A stretch of DNA of 64,000 nucleotides from Pseudoalteromonas sp. MEBiC 03607 (GTDB lineage Bacteria; Pseudomonadota; Gammaproteobacteria; Enterobacterales; Alteromonadaceae), in the NCBI RefSeq assembly GCF_004792295.1, contig NZ_SRRY01000001.1, positions 1,622,501-1,686,500 on the forward strand, read 5' to 3'. Shown here piece after piece: positions 34,566 through 44,524 of this stretch. Each line of letters starts with the position of its first letter. Position 1 is the stretch's first letter. The notes under the pieces are model-generated. The model was given only the letters and a program-made list of their open reading frames with translations, was not told the origin of the DNA and made no database searches. The translations under genes and the position numbers were made by a program.

Positions 34566-35552
34566 CTAGCTCTCCTGCTTAAATTGGCGGATAAAACTGA
34601 CTAGCATTGCTAAGCTTATTAAGCCAAGCGCTATAAGCAGTGGAATATAAAACAAAGAAATTTGCGGGCGGAACGTTTGCTCATCGCTACTAATAGGCTC
34701 AAGCTTATCAAGCTCTTGATAAATTTGTTGTAAACCAGCCACATCTTTTGCTCTAAAGTATAAGCCGCCGGTTTGCTCTGCAATACGCTTTAATAAGCTT
34801 TCATCAAGGTTACCACCATTCATGCCACCCATATTAAATAGGCTAAAACCACGTGGGTTATCTGAGCCAACGCCAATGGTATATACTTTGATACCTTCTT
34901 CGCGGGCTAACAGTAGCGCATCTTCTGGATCAAGGTTACCAGCGGTGTTTTGTCCATCAGTTAATAGTACAACAATACGATTACTTTCATCTTTGTTGGC
35001 AAAGCGTTTTACCGATAAACCTAATGCATCACCGATGGCTGTTGCTCGGCCAACTAGGCCAATTTGTGCTTCGCTTAGCATTTGGCTCACAGTTTTAACA
35101 TCACGTGTAAGTGGCGTTTGTAAAAATGCCGTATCGCCAAATAAAATAAGACCAAGGCGGTCACCCTGACGCTGCTCAATAAAGTCACTTAATACAGCTT
35201 TTACCATGGTTAGCCTATCGACATATTGATTCTGATAGGCCATGTCTTGCTCGGTCATTGAGCCAGATAAATCCACTGCAAGCATAATGTCGCGGCCTTC
35301 ATTAGGCAGTGTGATAGGCTCATCAAGCCAAGTTGGGTTTGCTATTGCAACAACCAGTGAACCCCATACTGCCCATTCGAGTAATGAAACTTTACGGCTA
35401 TGTTGCTGCACTGTTTGATTATTCAAGCCAAGCTTAGCAAAGCCTGGGATACGTAAACGTAACTGCCCTTGCTGCTTTAGCGGCATAAAGCGGCTTAATA
35501 ACCAAGGAAGTGGTAAAAGTACAAAACACCATGGCCAACTAAACTCAAACAT
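34566..35552 (-). CDS. BatA-like VWA membrane protein
   Basis: 328 aa from ATG 35552, supported by an AAGGAG ribosome site; the frame reaches further upstream but into the DUF4381 gene. N-terminal membrane segments (about 8-22, 55-71), then a VWA domain (about 85-275) with MIDAS DLSGS and the TDGQN segment, then a C-terminal membrane helix (about 300-320). It overlaps the DUF4381 stop by 8 bp and precedes batB by 1 bp. VWA pairs in Bat systems are thought to bind each other or the MoxR ATPase. Confidence 0.92.
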   Translation of the reverse strand: MFEFSWPWCFVLLPLPWLLSRFMPLKQQGQLRLRIPGFAKLGLNNQTVQQHSRKVSLLEWAVWGSLVVAIANPTWLDEPITLPNEGRDIMLAVDLSGSMTEQDMAYQNQYVDRLTMVKAVLSDFIEQRQGDRLGLILFGDTAFLQTPLTRDVKTVSQMLSEAQIGLVGRATAIGDALGLSVKRFANKDESNRIVVLLTDGQNTAGNLDPEDALLLAREEGIKVYTIGVGSDNPRGFSLFNMGGMNGGNLDESLLKRIAEQTGGLYFRAKDVAGLQQIYQELDKLEPISSDEQTFRPQISLFYIPLLIALGLISLAMLVSFIRQFKQES

Positions 35553-35985
35553 TGATTGGCTCCTTGAGTTTAAAGTTGTGGATGGCGCTGCGTAATTTAG
35601 CCCCAAGCTCGGCATTATTCGTTTGCTGTTGATAAAGTGGCATTAGTTCATCGTAACTAAAGTTGTCGCCACTAAGCTTAGACAAGCTTTCTGACCACTT
35701 TGCTAAAGGCTGAGAGGCAAGCTGGTTGTTGTAATAATGACGAGTTAAACGTTTTAAAATAATGTGTAGCTGTTGTGCGTCATCATCAGCCACTGTTTTA
35801 CTTAATTTAATGGCTTGTTTTTTGGCTTTTTTAAACTGCTGGTTTTTATATAAAAGCACTAAGCCGACAATTAATAACGAACCAATTAAGGCGATGATAA
35901 GCCACCAAATTGGAGCAAGTGGCCACCATGCAACCTCGGTTGGTGCAATGACATCATGTAAGCCATCTAGCGGATTTTTTTGCAT
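35545..35985 (-). CDS. DUF4381 membrane protein
   Basis: 146 aa: a short periplasmic start (LDGLHDVIAPTEVAWWPLAPIWW), one membrane helix (about 28-47), and a cytoplasmic helical region with LKRLTRHYYNNQLASQPLAKWSESLS. This small family is a regular member of the MoxR-DUF58-Bat operon. It starts 2 bp after DUF58 and overlaps batA. Confidence 0.9.
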   Translation of the reverse strand: MQKNPLDGLHDVIAPTEVAWWPLAPIWWLIIALIGSLLIVGLVLLYKNQQFKKAKKQAIKLSKTVADDDAQQLHIILKRLTRHYYNNQLASQPLAKWSESLSKLSGDNFSYDELMPLYQQQTNNAELGAKLRSAIHNFKLKEPINV

Positions 35986-35987
35986 TG

Positions 35988-36932
35988 TTACTTTCTCACT
36001 AATTGCAGCTCAAGTGGGGTGGCTGCACTGAATGAAATTAAACTAAGCCCAGATTTTTGTAAGCGTTTTAATCTATTAGAAAACGACTCTTCAGCAGACT
36101 TAGCAAAACGCTCGCGAAATTGCTTATCCATTAACGGTAAAGCCAGCTCTTGACCATTAGCCGACACGGTCACAGTTTGCTTAAAAGCCGGTAACTGATG
36201 CTCGAATGGGTCGCTAATATGGCAGCCAATTAACTCACAGTGTCTGCTTAGCATCTCAAGCTGTTTGAAGCTTGCTTCATCAAGGGCACTGAAATCAGAG
36301 ACGATATAAACCAAGCTTCCTGGTTTTGCTAAATGATTAAGGCGTTTAAGGTTTTCGCTAAATAAGCTGGTGGTTGTTTTATCTATATTAGTCAGTGCTT
36401 GGCTGTGAATATCACATAAATTGTGACAAAGCTTTAGCACTGCTTTTTCGCGCGATGTAGGCTTTAATTCGTGATGGCTATGCTGATTAAACACCAGACC
36501 ACCAATCCGATCACCGCGTTGACATGCTGACCATGCAACTAATGCGCTAATGTGCGCTGCTTGCACTGACTTTAATAATAACTTTGAGCCGAACAGCATT
36601 GAGTTTGAAAAGTCAGTAAATACGAAAACAGGGCGTTCTTTTTCTTCTTGAAACAGCTTAGTGTGGGTTTCGCCAGTACGTGCGGTAACACGCCAGTCGA
36701 TAGAGCGTATGTCATCACCGGCTTGGTAATGCCGTACCTCGGCAAACTCCATACCGCGACCTTTATGAGGCGCAAGGTATTGCCCAGCTAAACTGTTTTT
36801 GATTTTTACTTTGGGCGCAAGTTCTAGCAAGCGAGCTTTGGCTTTGTAATACATCAACTCTTTGAGTGATAAGTTTACGCCTTGACTATGGCTTGCCGCT
36901 AACCACGCCGCTGTATCAAATTGGCTCGACAT
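35988..36932 (-). CDS. DUF58 protein of the first MoxR cluster
   Basis: 314 aa, no membrane segment seen. The conserved DUF58 motif is GRGMEFAEVRHYQAGDDIRSIDWRVTARTG (residues about 54-83). A VWA-like fold follows (PVFVFTDFSNSM). It starts 3 bp after the MoxR stop. DUF58 proteins are the regular partners of MoxR ATPases, probably as adaptors or substrates. Confidence 0.94.
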   Translation of the reverse strand: MSSQFDTAAWLAASHSQGVNLSLKELMYYKAKARLLELAPKVKIKNSLAGQYLAPHKGRGMEFAEVRHYQAGDDIRSIDWRVTARTGETHTKLFQEEKERPVFVFTDFSNSMLFGSKLLLKSVQAAHISALVAWSACQRGDRIGGLVFNQHSHHELKPTSREKAVLKLCHNLCDIHSQALTNIDKTTTSLFSENLKRLNHLAKPGSLVYIVSDFSALDEASFKQLEMLSRHCELIGCHISDPFEHQLPAFKQTVTVSANGQELALPLMDKQFRERFAKSAEESFSNRLKRLQKSGLSLISFSAATPLELQLVRK

Positions 36933-36935
36933 AGC

Positions 36936-37892
36936 TTATGGTACTGCCACCAATTCTAAAATACGGCTGATCACATCGTCTTTACTAATGCCATCGGCCT
37001 GCGCTTCGTAGCTCAATATAATACGATGACGCAACACATTGTGAAGCACAGCTTGGATATCATCAGGGGCTACAAAATCACGACCTTCAAGCCAAGCATG
37101 AGCACGCGCACACTTATCAAGGGCAATCGTTGCACGTGGGCTTGCACCATATTCAATCCAGCGGCCAAGTTGCTCATCAAGTTCAGACGCTTCACGGGTG
37201 GCAACAATTAATTGTACTAGGTACTTCTCTAGTGGTTCAGCTAAGTACAAACCCAAAATGGCTTTACGGGCAGCAAAAAGCTCACTTTGACTAATTTGTT
37301 GCGTCGTTGCTTGTTTATCAGAGATGGCCTCGCCACGGGTTAAGCGTAGGATATCTAATTCGTGTTCAGCACCCGGGTAATCAATGCTTAAATGCAGTAA
37401 AAAGCGGTCAAGCTGAGCTTCTGGCAGTGGGTAAGTGCCTTCTTGCTCAAGCGGATTCTGCGTTGCCATAACCATAAATAGGTCAGACAGTGGATAGGTG
37501 TTTTTACCAACAGTTACTTGGCGTTCGGCCATGGCTTCAAGAAGTGCTGATTGTACTTTAGCTGGAGCACGGTTAATTTCGTCAGCCAATATTAGGTTAT
37601 GAAATAACGGGCCTTTTTCAAATACGAACTCACTGGTTTGCTGACGATAAATATCGGTACCGGTGACATCCGCAGGTAGTAAGTCAGGGGTAAATTGAAC
37701 TCGTTGGAAGCTGCCTTCAACGCCTTTTGCTAATGCATTTACAGCACGGGTTTTTGCAAGACCCGGAGGGCCCTCAACTAATAAGTGGCCATCAGCCAAA
37801 ATTGCGATTAACAGTGCTTGAGTTAATTGGGGTTGGCCGATAATTTGCGTGTCTAAGTATGTTTTTAATTGTGAAAATGCGTTAACTGCCAT
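36936..37892 (-). CDS. MoxR-family AAA+ ATPase (first cluster)
   Basis: 318 aa. Walker A is GPPGLAKT (about 40-47), Walker B LILADEINRAP, sensor region ATQNPLEQEGTYPLPEAQLDRFLLHL, arginine finger region and the C-terminal lid (WIEYGASPRATIALDKCARAHAWLEGRDFV). It begins the six-gene operon and is likely a chaperone-type ATPase acting with the VWA proteins at the inner membrane. A second MoxR lies at 48056. Confidence 0.95.
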   Translation of the reverse strand: MAVNAFSQLKTYLDTQIIGQPQLTQALLIAILADGHLLVEGPPGLAKTRAVNALAKGVEGSFQRVQFTPDLLPADVTGTDIYRQQTSEFVFEKGPLFHNLILADEINRAPAKVQSALLEAMAERQVTVGKNTYPLSDLFMVMATQNPLEQEGTYPLPEAQLDRFLLHLSIDYPGAEHELDILRLTRGEAISDKQATTQQISQSELFAARKAILGLYLAEPLEKYLVQLIVATREASELDEQLGRWIEYGASPRATIALDKCARAHAWLEGRDFVAPDDIQAVLHNVLRHRIILSYEAQADGISKDDVISRILELVAVP

Positions 37893-38178
37893 AATAAAAA
37901 GACTGTCCTAAAAGCGTGAGTCAAAAATTGTTTTTTATACCGCACAAACGTGAAACGTTCAGTGCTTATCAATCGTGTTTACGCTACCGTGAATGGGGCG
38001 CTATCAACAAGTTATAAGGATTCAAAAGTTATAACACAAGTGTTAGACAGAAAATCCTCAAATAGTTCGTTATTTTTTAAGGAATTTTATCCTAGCCTAT
38101 AAAAATTTTAGCCTACCATATAAATACAGTGTTTTTTTGTAAATCGGTCGAAAAAAGCCTATGGTTGAAAACTTACTA
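37893..38178. other. Divergent gap between moxR and fadI without a gene
   Basis: A-T-rich stretch (about 286 bp) with no convincing reading frame. It must hold the moxR promoter, which I could not pick out; the fadI promoter starts at 38179. Confidence 0.5.
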
Positions 38179-38208
38179 TTGGCATTCGTACACGGGTTGT
38201 TTTAGAAT
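38179..38208 (+). promoter_or_regulatory. Predicted sigma-70 promoter of fadIJ
   Basis: TTGGCA (38179-38184) and TAGAAT (38203-38208) are 18 bp apart, putting the start near 38215, immediately before the FadR-like palindrome. Confidence 0.55.
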
Positions 38209-38219
38209 CAGGAAAAACA

Positions 38220-38236
38220 AACAGGTCAGACCTGTC
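38220..38236 (+). promoter_or_regulatory. FadR-like operator before fadI
   Basis: AACAGGTCAGACCTGTC carries a perfect 7-1-7 palindrome (ACAGGTC-A-GACCTGT) and the GGTCNGACC core of FadR operators known from gammaproteobacteria. It lies just downstream of the predicted start of transcription and 15 bp before the fadI ATG, as expected for repression relieved by acyl-CoA. Confidence 0.8.
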
Positions 38237-38251
38237 AGCGGGAGAGCATAA

Positions 38252-39562
38252 ATGTCTGAGCAAAATATACTTAAAACAGCAAAAGGCGATCGTATCGCAA
38301 TCGTTAGCGGCCTACGAACGCCGTTTGCAAAGCAAGCCACAGCATTCCACCATGTACCAGCCCTTGATATGGGTAAGTTAGTTGTCAACGAAATGCTTGA
38401 GCGACTAAATTTCGATAAATCTGAAATCGACCAACTGGTATTTGGTCAAGTAGTACAAATGCCAGAAGCGCCAAATATTGCCCGTGAAATCGTATTAGGT
38501 ACGGGTATGCCTGTATCTGTTGATGCTTATTCTGTATCGCGTGCGTGTGCGACAAGTTTCCAAGCCATTGCTAACGTGGCTGAGTCAATTATGGCAGGCT
38601 CAGTGCAAGTTGGTATCGCGGGCGGTGCTGACTCATCATCTGTATTACCTATTGGTGTTAGCAAAAAATTAGCGGGTAGCCTTGTTGATTTAAACAAAGC
38701 ACGCACTCTTGGTCATCGATTAAAGATTTTCTCAAAATTGCGTCTTAAAGACTTACTGCCTGTACCGCCAGCGGTCGCTGAGTACTCTACTGGCTTATCT
38801 ATGGGTCAAACAGCTGAGCAAATGGCGAAAACGCATAACATTAGCCGCGAAGATCAAGATGCTTTAGCACATCGTTCTCACACTCTTGCAAGCCAAGCGT
38901 GGGCTGATGGTAAACTGAAAGACGAAGTGATGACTGCCCATGTTGCACCTTATAAGAGCTTTATTGAGCAAGACAATAACATCCGTCATAACTCAACAGT
39001 TGAAGGCTACGCCAAATTAAAGCCAGTATTTGACCGTCAACACGGCTCAGTTACCGCAGCTAACGCTACACCATTAACAGATGGTGCAGCAGCGGTATTA
39101 ATGATGAGTGAGAGCAAAGCTAAAGCATTGGGTTACAACATTTTAGGTTATGTACGCAGTTTTGCTTTCTCTGCAATTGGTGTACATGAAGACATGCTAA
39201 TGGGTCCGGCGCACTCAACGCCAATTGCCTTAGATAGAGCTGGTATCACATTAGCTGATTTAGATTTAATCGAAATGCACGAAGCATTTGCAGCGCAAAC
39301 ACTTGCCAACATGAAGATGTTTGCGTCAGATAAATTTGCACAAGAAAAGCTAGGTCGTAGTAAAGCGATCGGCGAAATTAACATGGACAAGTTCAATGTA
39401 TTAGGTGGCTCTCTTGCATACGGTCACCCATTTGCGGCAACAGGCGCGCGCCTGATCACGCAAAGCTTACATGAACTTAATCGTCGCGGTGGCGGCTTAG
39501 CGCTTACGACTGCGTGTGCAGCGGGTGGCTTAGGCGCAGCCTTTGTATTGGAGAGTGCGTAA
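38252..39562 (+). CDS. fadI: 3-ketoacyl-CoA thiolase FadI (beta subunit, anaerobic-type complex)
   Basis: 436 aa, the FadI rather than the shorter FadA length. Nucleophile Cys99 lies in [21 protein letters not shown] and the second Cys in TACAAGGLG are intact. It cleaves 3-ketoacyl-CoA in beta-oxidation. It is coupled to fadJ in TAATG. Regulation by FadR is suggested by the upstream palindrome. Confidence 0.95.
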   Translation: MSEQNILKTAKGDRIAIVSGLRTPFAKQATAFHHVPALDMGKLVVNEMLERLNFDKSEIDQLVFGQVVQMPEAPNIAREIVLGTGMPVSVDAYSVSRACATSFQAIANVAESIMAGSVQVGIAGGADSSSVLPIGVSKKLAGSLVDLNKARTLGHRLKIFSKLRLKDLLPVPPAVAEYSTGLSMGQTAEQMAKTHNISREDQDALAHRSHTLASQAWADGKLKDEVMTAHVAPYKSFIEQDNNIRHNSTVEGYAKLKPVFDRQHGSVTAANATPLTDGAAAVLMMSESKAKALGYNILGYVRSFAFSAIGVHEDMLMGPAHSTPIALDRAGITLADLDLIEMHEAFAAQTLANMKMFASDKFAQEKLGRSKAIGEINMDKFNVLGGSLAYGHPFAATGARLITQSLHELNRRGGGLALTTACAAGGLGAAFVLESA

Positions 39563-41787
39563 TGACAGATTCAGTATTTAGTTTATCAGTGGCTGATGAC
39601 GGCGTAGCCGTTGTAACCATTGATGTGCCGGGTGAAAAAATGAACACCCTGCGCAGCAGTTTTGCAGAAGATTTAAAAACCTTACTTAAAGACGCACAAG
39701 CGCAAGCAGTAAAAGGCATGGTATTTATCAGTGGTAAAAGCGATAACTTTATCGCCGGTGCTGATATTAAAATGCTTGATAGCGCCAATAGCCGTGAAGA
39801 TGCATTAGCATTAAGCGAAATGTGTCAGCAAGCATTTTTCGATATGAAAAAGCTGCCTTTTCCAACAGTAAGTGCTATTCATGGTGCTGCATTGGGCGGC
39901 GGTTTAGAGTTTGCTTTAGCTTGTGATTATCGCGTGTGTTCAGACAGCGATATCACTAAGCTTGGTTTGCCAGAAGTACAGTTAGGCTTATTACCTGGTG
40001 GTGGCGGTACTCAACGTTTACCTAAATTAGTTGGCCTGCAAAAAGCACTTGAGTGGATGCTTACAGGTAAGCAAGTGCGTGCTAAGCAAGCGAAGAAAAC
40101 AGGCTTAGTAAATGACTGTGTACCACACAGTGTATTACTTGACGTTGCTAAAGAGTTTGCTCTGAAAGGTAAGGCGAAGGCTACTAAACCTAAGCTAGAC
40201 CGTTTAAGTCAATTACTTGAGTCAAACCCATTTGGTCGCAATATTATTTTCAAAAAAGCACAAGAAAACGTGCTGAAAAAAACAGGCGGTCACTACCCGG
40301 CACCTTTAGCCATTATTAAAGCCGTTCGTGCAAGTGTTGAACTTGATCAGTTAAAAGCATACAAAACTGAAGCTGAAGGCTTTGCCACGCTGGTAATGAG
40401 CGATGAGTCAAAAGCATTACGCGGTATTTTCTTTGCAACCACTGAAATGAAAAAAGAGTGGCGTAATGATGATGCGCCAGCAATCGCTAAAGCGGCAGTA
40501 TTAGGCGGCGGCCTCATGGGCGCGGGTATTGCCCATGTTAGTGCTGTAAAAGCGGGTGTTCCAGTGCGCATTAAAGATGTGGCTGAAAAGGGCATCAGCA
40601 ATGCGATGAACTACAGCTATAAGATTTTAGATAAAAAGCAAAAGCGTCGTATTTTATCTAAAGCTGATCTACAACAAACCATGAACCGCATTACCGGTAC
40701 CACCGATTACAGCGGCTTTAAACACATTGATATCGTTATCGAAGCCGTGTTTGAAGATCTTGCTTTAAAGCAAGGTATGGTGGCTGATGTAGAACGTGAG
40801 TGCCAAGACAACACGATTTTTGCAAGTAATACCTCATCATTACCAATTGCACAAATTGCTGCTGATGCAGCACGCCCAGAAAATGTAATTGGTCTGCATT
40901 ACTTCTCACCTGTTGAGAAAATGCCACTTGTTGAGATTATTCCACACGCCGGTACGTCTGAAGAAACTATCGCACGCGTGGTTAACTTTGCCCGTAAGCA
41001 AGGTAAAACTCCAATTGTGGTTAAAGACATGGCAGGTTTCTATGTAAACCGTATCTTAGCGCCTTATGTAAATGAAGCGGCTAATTTACTGCTTGCAGGT
41101 GAGCCAATTGAAAAGATTGACCAAGCACTTGTTGAGTTTGGGTTCCCGGTAGGGCCTTTAGCGTTACTTGATGAAGTAGGGATTGATATCGGTTCTAAAA
41201 TTGCGCCAATCCTTGAAAAAGAATTGGGCGAGCGCTTTAAAGCACCTGACGCCTTTAATCGCTTAATCGATTCTAAGCGCTTAGGTCGTAAGACTGGCCG
41301 TGGTTTTTATCTTTACGACAAGAAAGATAAAAAAGTGGATGAGTCAGTATACGAGCTACTGGGTGTTACGCCATCACCTCGTTTAAACAAGAGCGAAATT
41401 GCTAAACGTTGTGTTGCGCAAATGCTGAACGAAGCAGTGCGCTGTTTAGATGATGGTATTATTGCAAGCCCGCGTGACGGTGATATTGGTGCTATTTTTG
41501 GTATCGGTTTCCCACCATTCTTAGGCGGTCCATTTAGCTATATGGATAAACTGGGTGCTGCACAAGTGAGCTCAGAAATGGCGACTTTTGCTAACTACAA
41601 CCCAATTTTCACACCTTGTGATACGTTAAAAGCAATGGCTGAAAAGGGTGGTCGTTTTTACCAAGCAGAAAGCGAAGAGCCGGCAGTTGAAGAAGCTGCG
41701 CCTGTCGATCCGGTTGAAGTAACCAAAGAAGTGGTCGAAGACGAGCAAGCGTCAGAAGAAGCTGATACCGAAACAACTAAAAGCTAG
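39562..41787 (+). CDS. fadJ: Multifunctional fatty acid oxidation protein FadJ
   Basis: 741 aa from ATG 39562, which overlaps the fadI stop; a longer upstream frame is read through fadI and rejected. Residues about 1-190 are the enoyl-CoA hydratase ([46 protein letters not shown]), about 310-500 the NAD-binding 3-hydroxyacyl-CoA dehydrogenase ([16 protein letters not shown]), about 500-705 its C-terminal domains. The final about 30 residues are an acidic tail ([12 protein letters not shown], then [11 protein letters not shown]) beyond the usual end. With FadI it forms the alternative beta-oxidation complex. Confidence 0.95.
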   Translation: MTDSVFSLSVADDGVAVVTIDVPGEKMNTLRSSFAEDLKTLLKDAQAQAVKGMVFISGKSDNFIAGADIKMLDSANSREDALALSEMCQQAFFDMKKLPFPTVSAIHGAALGGGLEFALACDYRVCSDSDITKLGLPEVQLGLLPGGGGTQRLPKLVGLQKALEWMLTGKQVRAKQAKKTGLVNDCVPHSVLLDVAKEFALKGKAKATKPKLDRLSQLLESNPFGRNIIFKKAQENVLKKTGGHYPAPLAIIKAVRASVELDQLKAYKTEAEGFATLVMSDESKALRGIFFATTEMKKEWRNDDAPAIAKAAVLGGGLMGAGIAHVSAVKAGVPVRIKDVAEKGISNAMNYSYKILDKKQKRRILSKADLQQTMNRITGTTDYSGFKHIDIVIEAVFEDLALKQGMVADVERECQDNTIFASNTSSLPIAQIAADAARPENVIGLHYFSPVEKMPLVEIIPHAGTSEETIARVVNFARKQGKTPIVVKDMAGFYVNRILAPYVNEAANLLLAGEPIEKIDQALVEFGFPVGPLALLDEVGIDIGSKIAPILEKELGERFKAPDAFNRLIDSKRLGRKTGRGFYLYDKKDKKVDESVYELLGVTPSPRLNKSEIAKRCVAQMLNEAVRCLDDGIIASPRDGDIGAIFGIGFPPFLGGPFSYMDKLGAAQVSSEMATFANYNPIFTPCDTLKAMAEKGGRFYQAESEEPAVEEAAPVDPVEVTKEVVEDEQASEEADTETTKS

Positions 41788-41810
41788 TATTTTAATTAAT
41801 TAGCTAATTT

Positions 41811-41841
41811 AAAAGCCCTGCTCATTGAGCGGGGCTTTTTG
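41811..41841 (+). terminator. Terminator of fadIJ
   Basis: AAAAGCCC(T)GCTCA pairs with TGAGC(G)GGGCTTTT and runs into T's; the two arms have one mismatched position. Confidence 0.85.
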
Positions 41842-41923
41842 CTTCGATATTGGCCATAAGTGGTATTTAACTCGCCATGTCGGTTTGTTATAACTAGGTT
41901 TATTTACTAATTGATTAATCACC

Positions 41924-42454
41924 ATGACTCTCACCACTGAGCGATTAACATTACGGCTGTTAAATGCCGATGACTGGCCATTGTTTTATACTTTGCATAA
42001 TGATGCCCAAGTAATAGCGAAATGCTTTGATAAGCCGTCAGAAGCGCAGCTACGCGCTAAGTTTAATGAACGTTTAAAGCCTTGGCTGCCAAATTCGAAT
42101 ACACCACTGTGTTTAGTGATTGTTGAAACCAGCACAGGAAAAGAAGTTGGCGTGACTGGGTTTACCTCATCAACTGTCCCTGAGATACAAGAAGTTGGTT
42201 ATTTGCTGTTGCCTAACTTTCATGGTCGAGGCTATGCCACTGAGTCTTTGCAAGCGGTGCTCGATTATGCCGCATCAGAACATGCTGTACGTGAATTTAA
42301 AGCGGTTGTTACCGAAGGTAATATCGGTTCAGAAAAAGTACTTGAGAAGTGTGGCTTTCAGCTGATTGAAAAGCAACCTGACGCCTATGCAATTGGTGGT
42401 ATTTTGTATGCCGATCATCATTATCATTTAAGCTGCACTGATCACAGAGTGTGA
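41924..42454 (+). CDS. GNAT acetyltransferase (RimJ/RimL type)
   Basis: 176 aa. A RimJ/RimL-type GNAT domain begins LTTERLTLRLLNADDWPLFYTLHND and has the acetyl-CoA site GRGYATESLQAVLDYA, and the end VLEKCGFQLIEKQ. It acetylates an amino group of a protein, peptide or small molecule; the substrate is unknown. Monocistronic, between fadJ and the convergent MmcQ/YjbR gene. Confidence 0.88.
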   Translation: MTLTTERLTLRLLNADDWPLFYTLHNDAQVIAKCFDKPSEAQLRAKFNERLKPWLPNSNTPLCLVIVETSTGKEVGVTGFTSSTVPEIQEVGYLLLPNFHGRGYATESLQAVLDYAASEHAVREFKAVVTEGNIGSEKVLEKCGFQLIEKQPDAYAIGGILYADHHYHLSCTDHRV

Positions 42455-42468
42455 TCAGTGCAAAACTT

Positions 42469-42855
42469 TTACAGATGAAGCTCAATCGCTTTTCTGTCTT
42501 TTTCTGGCATATTCGCAACCACTAAATTAAACGAATTATCGATCATTCGTTCAATTTCTCCTTGTGGTACGGTGCCATCTAAAATAACCGTATTCCATAA
42601 ACGTTTGTTCATATGATAACCCGGGATCACAGACGGGAAAATATCACGTAATGCTTGAGCCTCATCAGGGTCGCACTTTAGATTAAGCCACCATACAAGG
42701 TTGCCTTCATCATCTGTTTGACCTTCTTTGCCCTCTGCGAGGGTAGCAAACATTTTATGATTAACTTTATAAACATCGACATCTTGGCCAAATGGTTGTG
42801 TGATCATCACCAATGGCTTGTTCATTAAATATTCGTGTACTGCGTGTTGATTCAT
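42469..42855 (-). CDS. MmcQ/YjbR family protein
   Basis: 128 aa from ATG 42855, with an AAGGA ribosome site; a longer frame from 42921 is less likely. The double-wing fold of the YjbR family is recognised by KPLVMITQPFGQDVDVYKVNHKMFATL and WWLNLKCDPDEAQALRDIFPSVIPGYHMNKRLWNTVILDG. The family has a DNA-binding-like fold, but its function is unproven. It is convergent with the GNAT gene. Confidence 0.9.
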   Translation of the reverse strand: MNQHAVHEYLMNKPLVMITQPFGQDVDVYKVNHKMFATLAEGKEGQTDDEGNLVWWLNLKCDPDEAQALRDIFPSVIPGYHMNKRLWNTVILDGTVPQGEIERMIDNSFNLVVANMPEKDRKAIELHL

Positions 42856-42986
42856 GATCCAATCCTTGAAGTCATTTTTCGTAGTTATAAACATAGCAGC
42901 TTTTTCGTAGTTTGGAGACAACTATTGCCATAATTTGCTGAAAAATAGGATAAATCACAGATGTGATTTAAAACTATAAATTTTTA

Positions 42987-43014
42987 TTGAACAAACGCTA
43001 TTACGTGGTAAATT
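42987..43014 (+). promoter_or_regulatory. Possible promoter of the EF-P-like gene
   Basis: TTGAAC (42987-42992) and TAAATT (43009-43014) are 16 bp apart and lie 31 bp before the ATG. The match is moderate. Confidence 0.4.
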
Positions 43015-43045
43015 CCTGTCATCAAAAAACGATAGGAATACACCC

Positions 43046-43618
43046 ATGCCTAAGGCAAGTGAAGTTAAAAAAGGCGCCGCTATTGAGCATAACGGCCGTG
43101 TTTTAGTAGTTAAAGATATTCAACGTTCTGTACCGCAAGGTCGTGCAGGTGGTAGCTTATACCGCATGCGTTTATACGATGTAGTAACAGGCGGTAAAGT
43201 GGATGAAACATTCAAAGACAGCGACATGCTAAAGCTAGCTGACTTAACTCGCCGTGAAGCAATGTTCTCTTACATTGACGGTGAAGAGTATGTTTTCATG
43301 GATAATGAAGATTACACGCCATATAACTTAAACAAAGAAGCGATTAGCGAAGAAATTTTATTCGTTAATGAAGAAACTCAGGGTCTTCACGTAATTGTAA
43401 TTGATGGTGCTCCGGTTGGCCTAGACTTACCATCAAGCGTTGAACTTGTTGTTGAAGAAACAGACCCTTCAATTAAAGGTGCTTCTGCTAGTGCGCGTTC
43501 AAAGCCTGCACGTTTAACTACGGGTTTAACGATTCAAGTTCCTGAGCATATTTCTACAGGCGACCGAATTCGTATCAACACCGTTGAACATAAATTTATG
43601 GGCCGTGCTGAGAAATAA
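43046..43618 (+). CDS. yeiP: Elongation factor P-like protein YeiP (EfpL)
   Basis: 190 aa, EF-P length. The three-domain fold shows [44 protein letters not shown] and [27 protein letters not shown]. At the tip loop, canonical EF-P carries a modifiable Lys; here it reads QGRAGG with Arg. That is the feature of the YeiP/EfpL group, which acts without the EF-P modification and relieves ribosome stalling at proline and other motifs. It is monocistronic with its own terminator. Confidence 0.94.
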   Translation: MPKASEVKKGAAIEHNGRVLVVKDIQRSVPQGRAGGSLYRMRLYDVVTGGKVDETFKDSDMLKLADLTRREAMFSYIDGEEYVFMDNEDYTPYNLNKEAISEEILFVNEETQGLHVIVIDGAPVGLDLPSSVELVVEETDPSIKGASASARSKPARLTTGLTIQVPEHISTGDRIRINTVEHKFMGRAEK

Positions 43619-43634
43619 TGGCACTCACTGATAG

Positions 43635-43659
43635 AAACCGGCTAGTTGCCGGTTTTTTT
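43635..43659 (+). terminator. Terminator of the EF-P-like gene
   Basis: AAACCGGC pairs with GCCGGTTT around TAGTT, then T-run. Confidence 0.92.
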
Positions 43660-43795
43660 GTGTCAAAAAATAGTATTTCAGTGTTTTATTAAGCGACAGA
43701 ATAAAAGTTTGCTCCTACAAAGGCATTGAAAAAGGGACAGAAAAGCCGCATCATTAAGGGCTTACGAAAACAATAATAATGCTAGTTGTCGATTA

Positions 43796-44524
43796 ATGTT
43801 AAACCACGGATTGGAAAACAGAGAATATATAAAACTTCCCGAAGGCGTTGATATCGCCATAACTCCTGCTGGCGTTGTTGCCCGAAGCTACGCTTACCTT
43901 ATTGATTTTATTATCCGAGGCCTTGTTTTAATTGCTGTGAGCAGCGTTTTGGCATTTTTAGGCGATGCAGGGCAAGGGCTTATTTTAATTGCTTACTTTG
44001 TAATTTCTTGGGGGTACAACATTCTTTATGAAATGGAGAATGGCCAAACACCCGGTAAAAAAAGACTTAAAATTCGTGTTGTGCAAGATAATGGCTTACC
44101 CGCGAGCTTTTCGCAAATAGTGGTGCGCAACTTATTACGCCCCGCAGATATGTTACCGATAGGCTATTTCTTGGGTCTTGTGGTTATGTTGTTTAACAAC
44201 CGTTTCAAGCGAATTGGTGATTGGGCTGCTGGAACTATGGTTATTTATGAAGACGAGTTAGAAGCGCGACCAGAGCTGTCGAAAGGCCAAGTGCATGTAC
44301 CTACAGTAAGTTTAACTACCGAAGAGCAACTTGCAGTGCTGGCTTTTGCTGAGCGTCATGACGAGTTATCTGATGCTAGGCGCCACGAACTAGCGCGCAT
44401 TCTCGCAGAGTCATTTGCGACAGATGAAAACAATATTGAGTGGCAATTGCTCAGTTATGCGCGCCATTATGCTGGACAAGTCAATGATAATACAGATTAC
44501 CCACCGCAAGAGGGTAAACCATGA
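43796..44524 (+). CDS. RDD-family membrane protein
   Basis: 242 aa. The RDD domain begins with the usual PEGVDIAITPAGVVARSYAYLIDFIIRG and has three membrane segments (about 30-55, 57-75, 110-130), with the family motif GQTPGKKRLKIRVV and FNNRFKRIGDWAAGTMVIYE. The C-terminal about 80 residues are soluble and helical. The ATG 43796 has no clear ribosome site, so the start may be a little downstream. It begins a six-gene operon with SpoIIM, DUF4129, DUF4350, MoxR and DUF58 proteins. Its function is unknown. Confidence 0.9.
   Translation: MLNHGLENREYIKLPEGVDIAITPAGVVARSYAYLIDFIIRGLVLIAVSSVLAFLGDAGQGLILIAYFVISWGYNILYEMENGQTPGKKRLKIRVVQDNGLPASFSQIVVRNLLRPADMLPIGYFLGLVVMLFNNRFKRIGDWAAGTMVIYEDELEARPELSKGQVHVPTVSLTTEEQLAVLAFAERHDELSDARRHELARILAESFATDENNIEWQLLSYARHYAGQVNDNTDYPPQEGKP

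Noticed and set aside
39514..39561. Longer N-terminus for FadJ
   Set aside because: It is read out of the fadI 3' end in another frame; the TAATG-coupled ATG at 39562 gives the normal start.
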